This document shows, piece by piece, positions 23,340 through 35,790 of a stretch of DNA of 64,000 nucleotides (position 1 is the first letter of the stretch; each line of letters opens with the position of its first letter). A model generated the notes under the pieces. It saw nothing but the letters and a program-made list of their open reading frames with translations, did not search any database and was not told the origin of the DNA. The stretch is from Papilionanthe hookeriana x Papilionanthe teres (lineage: Eukaryota > Streptophyta > Magnoliopsida > Asparagales > Orchidaceae): the NCBI GenBank assembly GCA_022702705.1, contig CM040432.1, forward strand, positions 48,386,540-48,450,539. Direction: 5' to 3'. The translations under genes were made by a program, and so were the position numbers.

Positions 23340-25260
23340 ACAGAAAAAGCCAGGGAGCGCCGCGTGTCCTCGGATCGATCGAAACGTGCTTGATCCGCTG
23401 CGGGGCTCCGAACAGCGGATCCAGTGGGATTAAATCACCGTCGTCCATTCCCAAGACACGACAACAGATGGTCCTGGTTCATCGTATTCCTCCCCTGATC
23501 CTGCAGACCGTCCGTGATCTAGGGACAATATCTCGCTTGATTTGTGATGAAATCGAGTGAGGTTTGTTCCTACACGATCGCCTTGAGCAGACGATCATAT
23601 CCATACGGATATGTGGGGGTTTTGAAATGGCTAACTCTACCAAGCCCGAGCTCTGGTTGGGTGTGAAAAACCATACCTTGGCCTCAGTTGATGTAAGTTC
23701 AAATTGAATGGTTCTGAAGCTTCGTCTCGAGCTCAGAAAGCTTTTCCCCAAGTCAATTTGAGGTGAAATAGGGTCTGTATATGACTTTCTCCTCGAGGTG
23801 TCTCAGCTTAAATGGCTTGGTCAATCAGTGGCTTAAGGGCTATGGGGATTCCTGATTTTGATTGAGATTACCTTCGTAGGGTGCTAGGAAGCTTCAGGGA
23901 AGGTCAATTTGAAGTTTTGAGTAACTTCATCTTAAACTCCATTTTTGTCCTGTTTTGGGGTTTTCAGGTTAGCTAAATTGAGGAGATTTGGTGGGTTTCA
24001 AAGCCTGCTTTCACTGGGAATCAACTGCTTAGGTCCTAGGGAACATTTTTGCTGTTGAAAGTTTGACGATTTGGGCAGTGGTTGGGGTCTCTTATTTTTT
24101 GTCTCCTCCTTGCTTAGGCTCTGGTTTGCCCTATTTATAGCCATGGCTGAGCTTGGCTTGTCTAGGCTTCATCTAGGGGAGGTTATAACTTCCCCATTAA
24201 TGTTTGGAGATAGGATTTTGGCTGTTAGGATGATGTATTGGGGTTTTCCAAGCTTAGCCATCATTAGAACTTAACCATGGTGAAGGTTGGATTCAAGCTT
24301 TGTCTTACTTTGATTGGTTAAATTGGGAGGTGTGTAGATAGACTAGAATGTCTTAGATTAGCCCTCCCCATATGTATTTTAATGTATTAAAGGGAGGGAT
24401 GTCACCTTAACTTCATTCTTTATCCATGTCATAATTTGGTTATGATGGCTTGTAACCATGATGAGGGAGGGTTTAAGGCTTTGTTCTTTTCCTATTGAGT
24501 GGCCTAAGAGGTGCGTAATAACTCATCTAATTCTTCTCCCATGATTGATATGGTTGGTTTCCACCTTTGAAACTTACTTGTCATGACCTCATGATGAGTC
24601 TTCATATTGGTTAATCATGGTATGAGGATGAGTTCAAGTGATGTTTAATCCTCATTGGATGGCTCATGAGGTGTATAAGATGGCTCTTATGTTGGCCGGC
24701 CACATCATCTTGAGGAAGGAGGTGACTCATGCTTTGGAATGAAGGGGAGATGCCACCTCATTTTGTTTATCATAACACCTCCATAATAACTTTTAACCAT
24801 GGTTAAATGGCATGTCATGAGTTATTAATGGGTTGAGTCATATTGAATGGGTCATATGGGTTGTGTCTAACCTATATTGAATCATCCATGATGTCATAAA
24901 GGGGTTTGGAATTTTAAAAACCAATTAATATGTCATAATTGGCGTTATGTGTTAAATTCCATTTTATGCCATTTTTAATTTAATTTCTATTTTAATTAAT
25001 TGTGTCATCAATTAAAATGTTGGAAATTATTTTATTAATCAGTTAATTAATTTAAATTAATTATTTGATTAATTTATATCATTTTTGGTTTAAAATTGAA
25101 TTTTGTCTCATTTCATGGCTTTTAATAATATTTTCATTTTAATTAATTATTTAATTGATTAAAATATTGAAAATTATATTATTAGCCAATTAATTAATCA
25201 AAATAATTTTGGAATAATTTTTTGATTAATTTATATTATTTTTGGTTCAAAATTGTGTTT
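23340..25260 (-). other. GC-richer promoter/leader region of LTR I
   Basis: The patch at 23,350-23,480 is GC-rich with CGATCG and GCGGATCC inverted motifs. The rest is mixed. Two short open frames (minus 23,751-23,479, plus 24,071-24,274) show no domain and one spans the TATA box, so I do not call genes. Confidence 0.5.
24132..24139 (-). promoter_or_regulatory. TATA box of LTR I
   Basis: On the minus strand GGCTATAAATAGGGC, a canonical plant TATA context, with the CCATGGCT motif just upstream as in LTR J. It lies about 2.3 kb from the LTR start. Confidence 0.7.
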
Positions 25261-25269
25261 TGACCCAAT

Positions 25270-26330
25270 TTGATGAGTGTTGACTAGGGTTAATCAGTAT
25301 TGACCCAGGTTAACCTAGGTTAGTCAATTTTGGTCCAAGAGTGACCTATTTTGACTTTTCTAACCTTGTGATGGTTTGATTTGTCATAAAGTCCAACAGT
25401 TTTGTCATTAAGAGCTTTATTTGGTCATGTTGACCAATTTTAGGGTTTAAGTTAATCCAAGGGTCAATGTGGTGACTTTTGGATTAAATTCTAGTTATTT
25501 TGATTAATATCAAGTTGATCATGTCAATATCTGTCATTGAAGTTAATTTTGTGGTCAGGGAAGGCATAAGTTAGCCATTTCGACCAATTTTACGTTTTTA
25601 GGTCAAGGGTTGATCAATAGGGGCGAGGGTGATTGTCTTTGTATTATGCATGGATTCTTTTGATCAAATTTTGATTATTTTTATCAAAGAATGATCAAGA
25701 AGGTCAATGCAATAATCTTTGGGTCATAGTTTAATCATTTTGCATTTTGACCAAAGTTGACTTTTTAGGCCATGACCTATTGGGTCAATAGGGTTGGTCA
25801 TTGTGTTAGGATTGACCATTTTGACCAAAGTTGACTTTTTGAGTCATAGGTTGACCTGTTGAGTCACTAGGGTTGGTCAATGGGTCAGGAATTGACCAGT
25901 TTAACAAAAGTTGACTTTTAGGTCAAAGGTTGACCTATTGGGTCACTAGGCTTGGTCATTGGGTCAGGATTGACCATTTTGACCAAAGTTGACTTTTAGG
26001 TCAGAGGTTTACCTATTGGGTCAATAGGTTGGTCATTAGGTCAGGATTGGCCATTTTGACCAAAGTTGACTTTTAGGTCAAAAGTTGGCTTATTAGGTCA
26101 ATAGGGTTGGTCATTGGGTCAGGATTGACCATTTTGACCAAAGTTGACTTTTAGGTCAAAAGTTGACCTATTGAGTCAATAGGGTTGGTCATTGGGTCAG
26201 GATTGACCATTTTGATCAAAGTTGACTTTTAGGTCAAAGGTTGACCTATTAGGTTAGGTCAAAGGTTGACCTATTGGGTCAATAGGGTTGATCAGGTCAG
26301 TATTTGTCATTACTGATTTGATCATTTTAA
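25270..26330 (-). repeat. Satellite S5, 78-bp units, in the 5' part of LTR I
   Basis: Units of AGTTGACTTTTAGGTCAAAG, TTGACCTATTGGGTCAATAG and GGTTGGTCATTGGGTCAGG. The GGTCA(T/A)T motif recurs at about 25,875, 25,954, 26,031, 26,109 and 26,187, a 77-79 bp period. Each unit is dense in TTGAC/GTCAA inverted pairs. The TTGAC core is the W-box for WRKY factors, so regulatory binding is conceivable, but this is inference. Confidence 0.9.
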
Positions 26331-26618
26331 GATGTCATCAAAATTTATAAAAAGGTTTCATAGGGTCTCTCTCTAGATATTAGACTTTAGTTACCATCAT
26401 TAAATGTTAGGGAGTTAATTTTGGTAGACTTCTGATACACCTAAAATATATAGTATTTTTATGCACAATTTTATACCTATTTTTGATGATATTGCACTGT
26501 AATGGAAGGTATTTTGTGTTTTTCTTGCAGGTATAATGAAAATGAGTGATTATGATGAAAGGAGCAAAAATTGGATTAAATTTGGAGCAAAAAAAAAGAA
26601 AAATGAAAAATTGGACCT

Positions 26619-26656
26619 TGGCGGCTAAGCGCCGCCTGGTAGGCTCTTAGCCGCCA
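26619..26656. promoter_or_regulatory. GC-rich hairpin in the 5' LTR of A
   Basis: TGGCGGCTAAGCGCC, an 8-nt loop, then GGCTCTTAGCCGCCA; 14 of 15 positions pair. Equivalent hairpins with 8-nt loops are at 53,109-53,138 (C) and 61,516-61,551 (D), and a mutated one at about 52,453-52,492 (A 3' LTR). Confidence 0.7.
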
Positions 26657-26875
26657 CAGTTAAAAATCGAATTTTCTTAATTTTTGTCACCAATTTTAAG
26701 GGTGTTTGAAGCAACTTTTGGTGTTTACTTCCTTAACTTCCCATAGGATGCAAATTTGAATGAAGGGATGCATCTTTTGTTGGATACGTTGAATCGGGAC
26801 ATGATTTGAAGAGACACCAAGGCACTTTTTGGATTATTATTAAATTTATGTCATGAGTGTGTATATATGTGTGTC

Positions 26876-28519
26876 TGACCAACTGAAAATATGTTGATTT
26901 TCATGCCTCTTTTATATTGATTTTAATGATATTTCACTTTAAAGAAAGGTATGTTTGATGTTTTGTTGCGGGTATGTTGATTTATAGATATTGGAGCAAA
27001 AATATGCAAAAAGGAGCGAAATTGGAGCAAAAAAGACAAAAAAAGGAGATTTGACGACGAGATGGACGGCGCCGACGGCGAATTTTTTCCGAGATTTCAG
27101 AAAATATATTACAAAGAAGGTCGCCAAAGGCGAGATCGACCCCGCTGACAGTGAGCCTTAACAGATATGGTCCAATGCTTAGTGTTCTAGAAGCCCACTG
27201 ACGGCGAGATCGAGGCCGCCGACGGCGAGTATGTCGGTTCTCTCATGAGGTGCATCGAATGTGGACAATTTTTGAAGGGATTCTTGGGCAACTCTTGGAA
27301 ACTCTTCTACAACTTTAAAAGAAACAAATTGAGGCCGAAAAAAGTGTGTCCACTGTGTCTATTAGTGTTGGTGGTGCCATTAGAGTATTAGAGAGTTAGT
27401 TTAATTAGTGTTAATTGTGAGGGATTCTTTGAAGATTGTAAGAGTGGAAGAAAAGTGAGAGATTTCTTCCTCCTTGCCGCTTCGAAAGAGAATTCTGTAT
27501 ATCGTAAAGAAAGGAAGAGATTCAGAGGAACTTTAAGGAGTTTGCTTGGGGAGGAATTCGAGATAAGTTGTATTTACTTATTATAGTTTGTATAACTTTG
27601 CTTTTATATGAAATCCAAGTTTTGTCGTATCTTCTCCATGAGATCTGAGTAGTTTCTCTGTCTTTCTCCTTGTTTTGAGATTTTATGATATGGTAATTTG
27701 AATTAGTTGTGCCAAGAGAATATTAAAGAAGTTGTGATAATCATTTCACTTCAATCTTAATTTACTTTCAATCTGGCCAATTGATTTGTTAAAATATGTT
27801 GATTTTTACAACTAAAGTGAAGATTACATCCAAGATTCAGGAAGGTCAAAGTCCTTGAAAGTAGGGTGCAAATAAATAGGGAAATATTATTTATCGGGCG
27901 TAGAATTGGAGATTTTAGAGTGACATACTAAAATCCTCAATTAGGTCCTATCGTTTGGGTGCTGAAGTGTAGATGTTAGCCCTCAGGCGAGGGGAATGTG
28001 GGAGGTCCGAAGTGAGAGCCGGTATCCTCCCAGCCTAGCCGCAGATTCAGTAACCAAGCATAGGATTAGTTAATGTTCTTTGAGCCTGGACTAAAGGGTA
28101 AGGAATATGTATGCTCTTTTTTGGCACAACAAAATTTTAAACTAATTCTAATTATCCATACACTTAAATTTCTTAACAAGGAGAAGGATGCTTGCTTATA
28201 TATTGAACCTCACTTTATTAGTAAAAGTATTTAATTTTTAATAAAATTAGTTTATTAGAATTACATCTTATTTACGATTCCTTATTAGTGACAAATAGGC
28301 AATTTGAACTACAAGTATGTGACTCTAAATTGGTTTCTATAATCCTAGTTTGTAACCTCAAAAATATTCCCTATGGGATCGATATCCAGGACTCCAGTAG
28401 AGCCCTGTATTACTTGAGCGATACGTATACTTACGTTGATAAGAGTAACTCTGCGATTATTGAATATTTTATACACTTCTTACAAAATTAAGATTACGCT
28501 AAGTGCACGGAGTGGTTCA
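26876..28519 (+). mobile_element. Solo LTR E, TSD GTGTC
   Basis: GTGTC lies at 26,871-26,875 and 28,520-28,524. The LTR starts TGACCAACTG and ends GTGGTTCA. The flanks join to the sequence seen uninterrupted in the A 3' LTR (about 52,700-52,730). It carries the conserved 3' box (28,366-28,437) but a different GC-rich block with GACGGCGAG repeats (27,060-27,230). Length 1644 bp. Confidence 0.93.
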
Positions 28520-29868
28520 GTGTCTTTAGTGAGAGTTAGTCTTTTAGTTTAGTTTTCAAGAGTCTCTTCTAGTTTTTAGTTTCATCTTCTAGTTTAAAGA
28601 GATTTACTTTCAGTCGTTTATTGTTTAGAGTTAGTTAGTTTGGTGTGAAACTTTCTTTCCACCACTTTACTTTCATTCATTTATCTAGTTTTTATTGAAG
28701 TCTAAAGTCAGAATTGGAGTCAACAGAGTTGGGCGCCAACCTTTGTACTGTTGTCCTGTGAAAAGTTAAGTTTGAAAGGAACTTCTGGAGTCTTGTGGAG
28801 AGGATTTTCATATAAGTGTTTACTTCTGTTTTCTATATTTAGTTTTTATTGTTGCGTTTTCTTTATGATTTCTATTTTCAAATCAATGTTTTCTTGTGTT
28901 TTCTCCATGAATTCTGAGTAGTTTTCTTTATCTTTTTCTTTCTTAAATAAAGAAGTAATTAAATTATGTATGATTGTTGTGGAATGTATAAGTGTTTAAA
29001 GTTGGAATACGTTGTGAAGATTTAATTCCCTGAACTTAATTTACTTCTTAATTTGGCCAATTAAGATTTTAAATTTGTTGTGAGATTATGTAAGTTTCAA
29101 TGTGGTATTGTCTCAAACAACAAATGGTATAAATCACATCCAATTATATAGATGAGAATTGTAGTCCATATAATTGAATGCTTAGGAGATATGTTTTTAA
29201 TGGGGAGTAGAATTAGAGGTCTTTAGAGTGACAGGCTAAAGCCCCCTAATTTGGTTTGATATTTTAAATTTTGTTATGAGAAGTTAGCCCCCAGGTGGAG
29301 GGATTCGTGGGAATTCTAGAGTGAGAGCTAGTATCTTTCCTGCCTAACCATGTTCAATATTTTAAAATTTCAAATTAACCAATGTTCTTTATAGAACCAA
29401 GTAAGGGTAAAGAATAAATTTGCTTCTATTTATCACAACACATTTAAATACTTCCAAAACAATACTTTCATAATTATTACTGCTTTATAAGAGAAAGAAA
29501 AGATATTTTATTTCCTAGTATTTTATACCGCATTTTAAAGTTCTGATAATTTTCATTTACTGCTTAACTTTAATTAAAAATACCAAAAATAATTTTCAAG
29601 TTTTTTCAAATCAAAAAATACTTTCAAAAGTCATTAAAAAAAGTAAAAGTATAATTTTCTTAATTCTTTAAAAAGTTTTTACATTTCCCTGTGGGTTCGA
29701 TATCTCGGGGCTTAATCAGAAAATCCTATATTACTTGATAAACGATATGTATACTTGTGTAGTATCCCATATTATAAAATCATAATTTTCATATTTAAAT
29801 CATCAGCACATATATTTGGTGTGAAGTCAAGTTTTTGGTGCACATATATTAATCAGAGATCAAGTTTT

Positions 29869-29886
29869 TAGCGTCGTTGCTGGGGA
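29869..29886 (+). other. Primer-binding site of element A (tRNA-Asp type, decayed)
   Basis: TAGCGTCGTTGCTGGGGA matches the tRNA-Asp complement TGGCGCCGTTGCCGGGGA at 15 of 18 bases. It sits six bases (AGTTTT) after the LTR end. Confidence 0.85.
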
Positions 29887-29991
29887 TATTAATTAAAATT
29901 GTATTTTTTAAGAAAATTAAGAAAAATTTAAATTTTTAACTTTTCTTTATTTTTCTTTGTGTGTTGTGTTTTTATTTTATTTTATTGTTGT

Positions 29992-31308
29992 ATGCGTAGT
30001 TCAGGTTTTGAGGGACTTGTGCCTTACGATTCTGAATTAGAAAGAACTATCAAAAAAATCAAAAAAATTAAAAATTCTAAAAAGATAAAAATATTCAAGA
30101 AATGGAAAATCATCAAAATCAAAATGCTGGCATCCATCAAGAATTCAGACCTTTAAGAGATTATGCTAACCCTACAGTGGATGAACTTCATGGTAGTATT
30201 GAACACCCTGCTATAGCTACTAATTCCTTTGAACTTAAACTTGCTATTATCCAAATGGTGTCTAATAATCAGTTTGGAGGAGCAACAACTGAAGATCCTA
30301 ATTTGCATCTTGCTAATTTTCTAGAGTTGTGTGCTACTTTTAAATATGATGGTGTTTTGGATGATGCTATTAGACTCAGACTTTTTCCTTTCTCACTAAA
30401 GGATAAAGCTAAGATATGGTTAAATTCGTTAGCACCTGGATCTATCAGAACTTAGGGTGATTTAGCACAAAATTCCTTGCTAAATATTTTCCACTATCGA
30501 AGACTGCGAAGTTGAGAAATGGTTTTACATCTTTTTGTCAATTTGAGGGTGAATCAATATATGAAGCATGTGAAAGATTTAAAGATCTATTCAGGAAGTG
30601 TCCACATCATTCGATACCAGATTGGTTAATAATTCAAACCTTTTACAATGGATTAGTTGGATCTCTCAGATCAATTATCGATGCTGCAACTGGTGGATCA
30701 TTAATGCCTAAACATTTTTCTGATGCTTATGCTTTAATTAAAAAAATGGTTACTAATAATTTTCAATGGTCTTCTGAAAGGTTAAATCCTAAAAAGGTAG
30801 CTAGTGTTCATGACAATGATGCTTTTGCAATATTAGCAAATCAGGTTGTTTTAATTTCAAGAAAGATAGACCAATTTGGGATGAATTTTTCTCAGCCAAA
30901 TTACATGATTGAAGAAAATTCATTAGACTAAATGGTTGATTCTTATTCTTCACCAGAAACTTTGAATGCTATAAGTAAGCCTAATAACCCATATTCTAAT
31001 TATTATAACCCAGGTTGGAAGAATCATCCAACCTTTAACTCGAATAGCAATAATCAGGTATTAATCAACAATGGGGGAACCAACAAGTAAACCCATTAGG
31101 GAACTGGAACAACCAGGGAAATAATAATTATAGACTAACCTATCCTCCAGGTTTTAACAATGCTTTACAATTAAAGGAGAAGAAGTTGTCTATTGAAGAA
31201 GTGGTGTCACATATGGGAAATAAATTGTAAATTCAAGGAGCAACCATTAAAAATATTAAAAATCAATTGGGGCAAATTTCAAATTCATTAAGTAATAGAT
31301 CCCAATGA
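29992..31308 (+). pseudogene. gag of element A, broken
   Basis: Start chosen at MRSSGFEGL, the counterpart of the B start. Core motifs are RDYANPTVDELHGSI (about 30,160), NPNLHLANFLELC-type sequence (about 30,300), LRLFPFSLKDKAKIWLNSL (about 30,376-30,430) and SIPDWLIIQTFYNGL (about 30,615), all typical of Athila-lineage gag. No CCHC knuckle is visible, as in B and C. Frameshifts occur near 30,085 and 30,460. Stops include 30,453, 30,929 and several near 31,228-31,306. Close to C gag, more distant from B. Confidence 0.88.
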
Positions 31309-32160
31309 ATGCTTCCAAGTAATGCTGAAGTGAATCCAAGAGATAAAAGTAAAGAGCATGTAAAAGCAATTCAATTGAGAAGTGGAAGAGAGTTGGAAGG
31401 TAGAGTTCAGAAAGAAACTGAAGTAGAGAAAGAAAGGATTAAAGAACCAAAAGAGGATGCTCCGAAAGGTTTGGAAAGACCAATTTCTCCACCTAAGGTT
31501 GATTTGGAAAAGCCACCACCTCCATTTCCTCAGAGACTTCGTCAACAAAAGTTGGATAAGCAATTTTCAAAATTCTTGGAGATATTTAAGAAGCAGACCA
31601 TTAATATTCCATTTGTTGAAGTATTAGAACAAATGTCGAGCTATGTGAAATTTGTGAATGATATTCTCAACATAAAGGGGAAGTTTGAAGATAATGAGAC
31701 AGTTGCACTCAGTGAGGAGTGCAGTGCAATAATTCAGAAAAAGCTTTCTAAAAAACTTAAAGATCCTGGTAGTTTCACAATTCCATGTGCAATCGGACAC
31801 AGATTCTATGGAAAAGCTTTATGTGATTTGAGTGCAAGCATTAACCTTATGCCTCTATCAATTTTCAAAAGACTGGGATTAGGAGAAATAACCCCAACTA
31901 CTGTAACTGCAATTAGCAGATCGTTCGATCACATATCCAAAAGGAGTTATAAAAGATATTTTGGTTAAAGTGGATCAATTTATCTTTCCTATTGATTTCA
32001 TTGTACTTGATATGAAGGAAGATAAAGAGTTACCCATCATTTTGGGAAGAGCTTTCCTAGCCACAGGCAGAGCAATGATAGATGTGCAAAAAGGGGAATT
32101 AATGATGAGGGTTAATGATCAAACTATTACATTCAATATTTCGAAATCGATGAAATATCC
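31309..32160 (+). pseudogene. Aspartic protease region of element A
   Basis: KAIQLRSGREL and a PPPPFPQRL linker precede the protease motif DLSASINLMP (about 31,823), where B and C have DLGAS. It continues with FIVLDM, LPIILGRAFL and INFDVQKGE-like sequence. A frameshift lies near 31,900, where the SRSFDHIS reading replaces the ADRSIIYPKGV found in C. It would cleave the polyprotein in the particle. Confidence 0.82.
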
Positions 32161-33920
32161 TGCAATAGGTAAAGATGATGAATGTTATAGGATGGATGTT
32201 ATCAGATATTTGAGTGAATGTCATTTCAAGTCAACTTATGAAGAAAAACCTAAAAGAGAAGAATTGGAACATAAGCAAGAAGAGGAGTTACATCATTCTA
32301 AAGATTTTCAAGAGGAAAAATTAAATTATGTTCATGAAAATTTTGAATTGTTAGATATGACTAAAAAAGATGTATCTTATGGTCCATCAATTGAAAAACC
32401 TCCTAAACTTGAGTTAAAAATATTTCCTAGTCATTTGAAGTATGCTTTTCTGGGTGAATCCTCAACCTTGACTGTTATAATTTCATCTCAATTGATTAAA
32501 AAAGAAGAAGAGAGTTTGCTTGAAATTTTGAAGAAGTATAAGAAAGCCTTTGGATGGACAATTGATGATATTAAAGGAATCAGTCCTTCAATTTGCATGC
32601 ACAAAATTCTTATGGAAGATAATTGCAAACCTCGGGCTAATCCTCAAAGAATATTAAATCTTATCATGAAAGATGTTGTTATGAAAGAAATTTTGAAGTG
32701 GTTGGATGCTGAAATTATCTACCCTATTTTAGATAGTGCATGGGTTAGTCCTATTCACTGTGTTTCTAAGAAAGGAGGAGTAACTGTGACTGCTAATGAA
32801 AAGAATGAAATGATTCCAACAAGACAAGTTACAGGATGGCGAATATGCATTAATTATAGAAAATTAAATCTTGCCACAAGGAAAGATCATTTTCCACTCC
32901 CATTTCTGGATCAGATGCTAGATAGACTGGCTGGGCATAAATACTTTTGTTTTCTGGATGGATATACTGGTTACCACCAAATTCAAATTTTTCCTGAGGA
33001 TCAAGAGAAAACTACGTTTACCAATCCTTATGGTACGTTTGCTTTTAGAAGAATGCCCTTTGGTTTATGTAATGCCCCTGCTACATTTCAGAGATGTATG
33101 ATGGCTATTTTCTGTGATTTAATTGAAAAAGGGATTGAAGTTTTTATGGATGACTTTTTAGTGTTTGGAATTTCATTTGAATCATGTTTAAAACATTTGA
33201 CTAAAGTTCTAAAACGCTGTGAAGAAACTAATTCAGTACTTAACTGGAAAAAATGCCAATTTATGGTAGCAGGAGGAATTGTATTGGGACATCAAATTTC
33301 AGAAAAAGGTTTGGAGGTAGATCCTATAAAGATTCAAGTTATCTCTAATTTACCTTGCCTGACCAATGTAAGGGGAATTAGAAGTTTTCTGGGATATGTT
33401 GGATTCTACAGGCGTTACATCAAAGAATTTTTAAAGATTACAAAACCTTTATGTCGATTATTGGAAAAGGATGCAATTTTTTATTTTATGATGATTTCCT
33501 AAAAGCTTTTGAAACATTAAAAGAAAAATTAATCACTGCACCTATTATAATTTCACCAAATTGGGAAAAACCTTTTGAATTAATGTGTGATGCTAGTGAT
33601 TATGCTATTGGTGCTGCTTTGGGTCAGAAATATGATGAAATTTTCAAAGTTATTTATTATGCTAGTAAAACTCTTAATGAAGCTCAAATTAATTATACCA
33701 CTATCGAAAAAGAGTTATTAGCTATAGTATTTGCCTTTGATAAATTTTGATCTTATTTAATTGGAACTTAATGTGTGGTGCATACTGATCATTCTGCTAT
33801 CAAATATTTAATGAAGAAGAATGATACGAAGCAGAGACTGATTAGAGGGATTCTTCTTTTACAAAAATTTGATTTTGAGATAGTAGATAGGAAGGGTTCC
33901 GATAATTAAATTGATGATCA
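32161..33920 (+). pseudogene. Reverse transcriptase-RNase H of element A
   Basis: The RT part is long and open to 33,502. It includes WRICINYRKLN, FCFLDGYTGYHQI, FGLCNAPATFQRCM and the catalytic FMDD at about 33,142-33,153. A frameshift near 33,485 leads into RNase H: FELMCDASDYAIGAALGQK (about 33,568), then TIEKELLAIVFAFDKF, then HTDHSAIKYL (about 33,783). Stops fall near 33,748, 33,768 and 33,907. Confidence 0.9.
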
Positions 33921-35310
33921 TTTTTCCAGGCTTGAAAATGAAAAATCTCTCTGTGATGCTGAAGAAATTAATGAACATTTTTCTGATGAAAAATTATTCA
34001 CTGTTAATGATTGGAGTGTTCCATGGTATGCCGACATAGTAAACTTTATTGTCAGTAATATTATACCCTATGGTTTGACATACCAGGAAAAGAAGAAATT
34101 TCTGTCTGATGCTAAGACTTATTTTTGGGATGACCCATTTTTATATAAACAAGGAAATGATCTTATAATTCGAAGATGTATACCTTTGGAAGAGACTTAT
34201 GAAATTATTCAAAAATGTCATGATTCTGATAATGGGGGACATTTTGGAGTTGAAAGAACTACATATAAAATCTTACAATTTGGATTTTATTGGCCTACAA
34301 TTTTTAAGGATGTGAATGCTTATATTAAAAATTGTGATAGATGTCAGCGTGTAGGCAATATTTCTAGAAGAAATGAAATGCCCCTCAATTATATGTTGGA
34401 AGTTGAAATATTTGATGTTTGGGGATTAGATTTCATGGGTCCATTTACGCCATCTTTCGGAAATGTTTATATTTTGATAGCAGTAGATTATGTTTCCAAA
34501 TGGATTGAAGTTATTGCTTTACCTTGATGTGATGCTCAAAGTGTTGCATAGTTTTTAAGAAATAATATATTTTGCAGATTTGGAATACCAAGAGTAATCA
34601 TAACAGATGAGGGAAGTCATTTTAACAATGTGATTGTTGAGAAGTTAGTAAAGAAATATCAAATTAACCATCGCATTGCTACTGCTTATCATCCGCAGAC
34701 AAGTGGTTTGGTTGAATTATCCAATCGTGAAATTAAAAGAATATTGGAAAAGACTATTAATACAAACAGAAATGATTGGTCAATCAAACTGGATTATGCT
34801 TTGTGGGCATATAGGACTGCTTACAGAACCCCTATAGGAATGTCTCCATATAGGCTGCTTTTTGGAAAAGCTTGTCATTTGCCTATTGAACTTGAGTATA
34901 AAGCATATTGGGCTATTAAAGAGTTCAATTATATTTGAAAGATGCTGTTGAGAAGAGGTTATTGCAATTAAATGAGCTTGAAGAGATAAGGAATGAATCT
35001 TATGAAAATGCTAAGATTTATAAGGAAAAGATGAAGTTATGGCATGATCAGAAGATTCTTACTAAAAATCTTGTACCATGACAAAAAAGTTTTGCTGTAT
35101 AATGTCAGATTGAGAATTTTTTCTAGAAAACTTAAGTCCAGGTGGATGGGTCCATTTATTGTGATAAAAGTTTATTCCTATGGAGCTGTGGATATTCAAG
35201 ATTCTAAGACTGGAAAAATGTTTAAAGTTAGCAGTCATAGACTTAAACCTTATTTTTCAGTCAATCAAATTAAATCTGATGAGAATCTAATGTTGGGACA
35301 CTCAGAATGA
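33921..35310 (+). pseudogene. Integrase of element A
   Basis: The zinc-binding part has GGHFGVERTTYKI and CDRCQRVG (about 34,230-34,355). The catalytic core has WGLDFMGPF (D, about 34,420), TDEGSHFNN (D, about 34,606) and GLVELSNREIK (E, about 34,705). The C-terminal part ends with KSRWMGPFIV and FKVSSHRLKPY (to 35,308). Stops near 34,525, 34,549, 34,936 and 35,079 inactivate it. The frame is otherwise constant from 33,490. Confidence 0.9.
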
Positions 35311-35340
35311 GTTCTGGGTATGTCAGGCTGAAGATGTTAA

Positions 35341-35370
35341 ACCAAGCGCTTTGTGGGAGGCAACCCACAA
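35341..35370 (+). other. Conserved hairpin just after the integrase of A
   Basis: ACCAAGCGCTTTGTGGGAGG is followed by CAACCCAC. GTGGG and CCCAC can pair around AGGCAA. The same non-coding motif follows integrase in B (minus strand, 44,018-43,987). Because both old elements keep it, it may be a functional RNA element between pol and ORF2. Confidence 0.6.
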
Positions 35371-35550
35371 TTATCGGTGTGCTTTGCTTTATGTTTGCTT
35401 TGTGTGCTTTGTTTGGTTTGTTTTTATGTTTTGGTGGTAGTATTTTGGAGTTTTTATGTTATATTAGTGTTTATTTGACCTTATTTTATGACTTAGAGGA
35501 GTCAGAATGAAATTTTGGACATTTGGCAGACCTGTGCTAAATTGAGCACT

Positions 35551-35714
35551 AGCGGCTAAGCGCAGCCTAGTTGGCACTTAGGCGCCGGAATTACGAAACA
35601 TGTGATAAATGAGGTTCTAGAAGCCTAGATCGTGGGGAAGTGGTTTTGGAAGTTATTTAGGAGTTTTTAAACATTAAAGGGCGGGATTATGCACTTTTAA
35701 AGTCTATAAAAAGG
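35551..35714 (+). promoter_or_regulatory. Putative internal promoter of ORF2 in element A
   Basis: A GC-rich imperfect hairpin at 35,551-35,588 (GCGGCTAAGCGCA, 8-nt loop, GGCACTTAGGCGCC) is followed by TATAAAAAGG at 35,705-35,714, 77 bases before the ORF2 ATG. B has the same arrangement. No transcript evidence is available. Confidence 0.55.
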
Positions 35715-35790
35715 CCCTGGATTAAGAGAAACACTTGCCCCAAGTCCTATATTCATTCCTGGATCTTGAGAAGAGTGTTTTGAGTGCATC

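Larger units (their letters stand above)
26433..29862 (+). mobile_element. 5' LTR of element A (interrupted by solo LTR E)
   Basis: TGATACACC to GATCA. Matches 52,281-62,487 piece by piece once E, C and D are removed. It carries a GC hairpin at 26,619-26,656 and the conserved 3' box at about 29,690-29,760. It ends six bases before the PBS. Confidence 0.92.

Noticed and set aside
24071..24274. Plus-strand frame starting MGSGWGLLFF
   Set aside because: It runs antisense across the LTR I TATA region and has no counterpart in LTR J.
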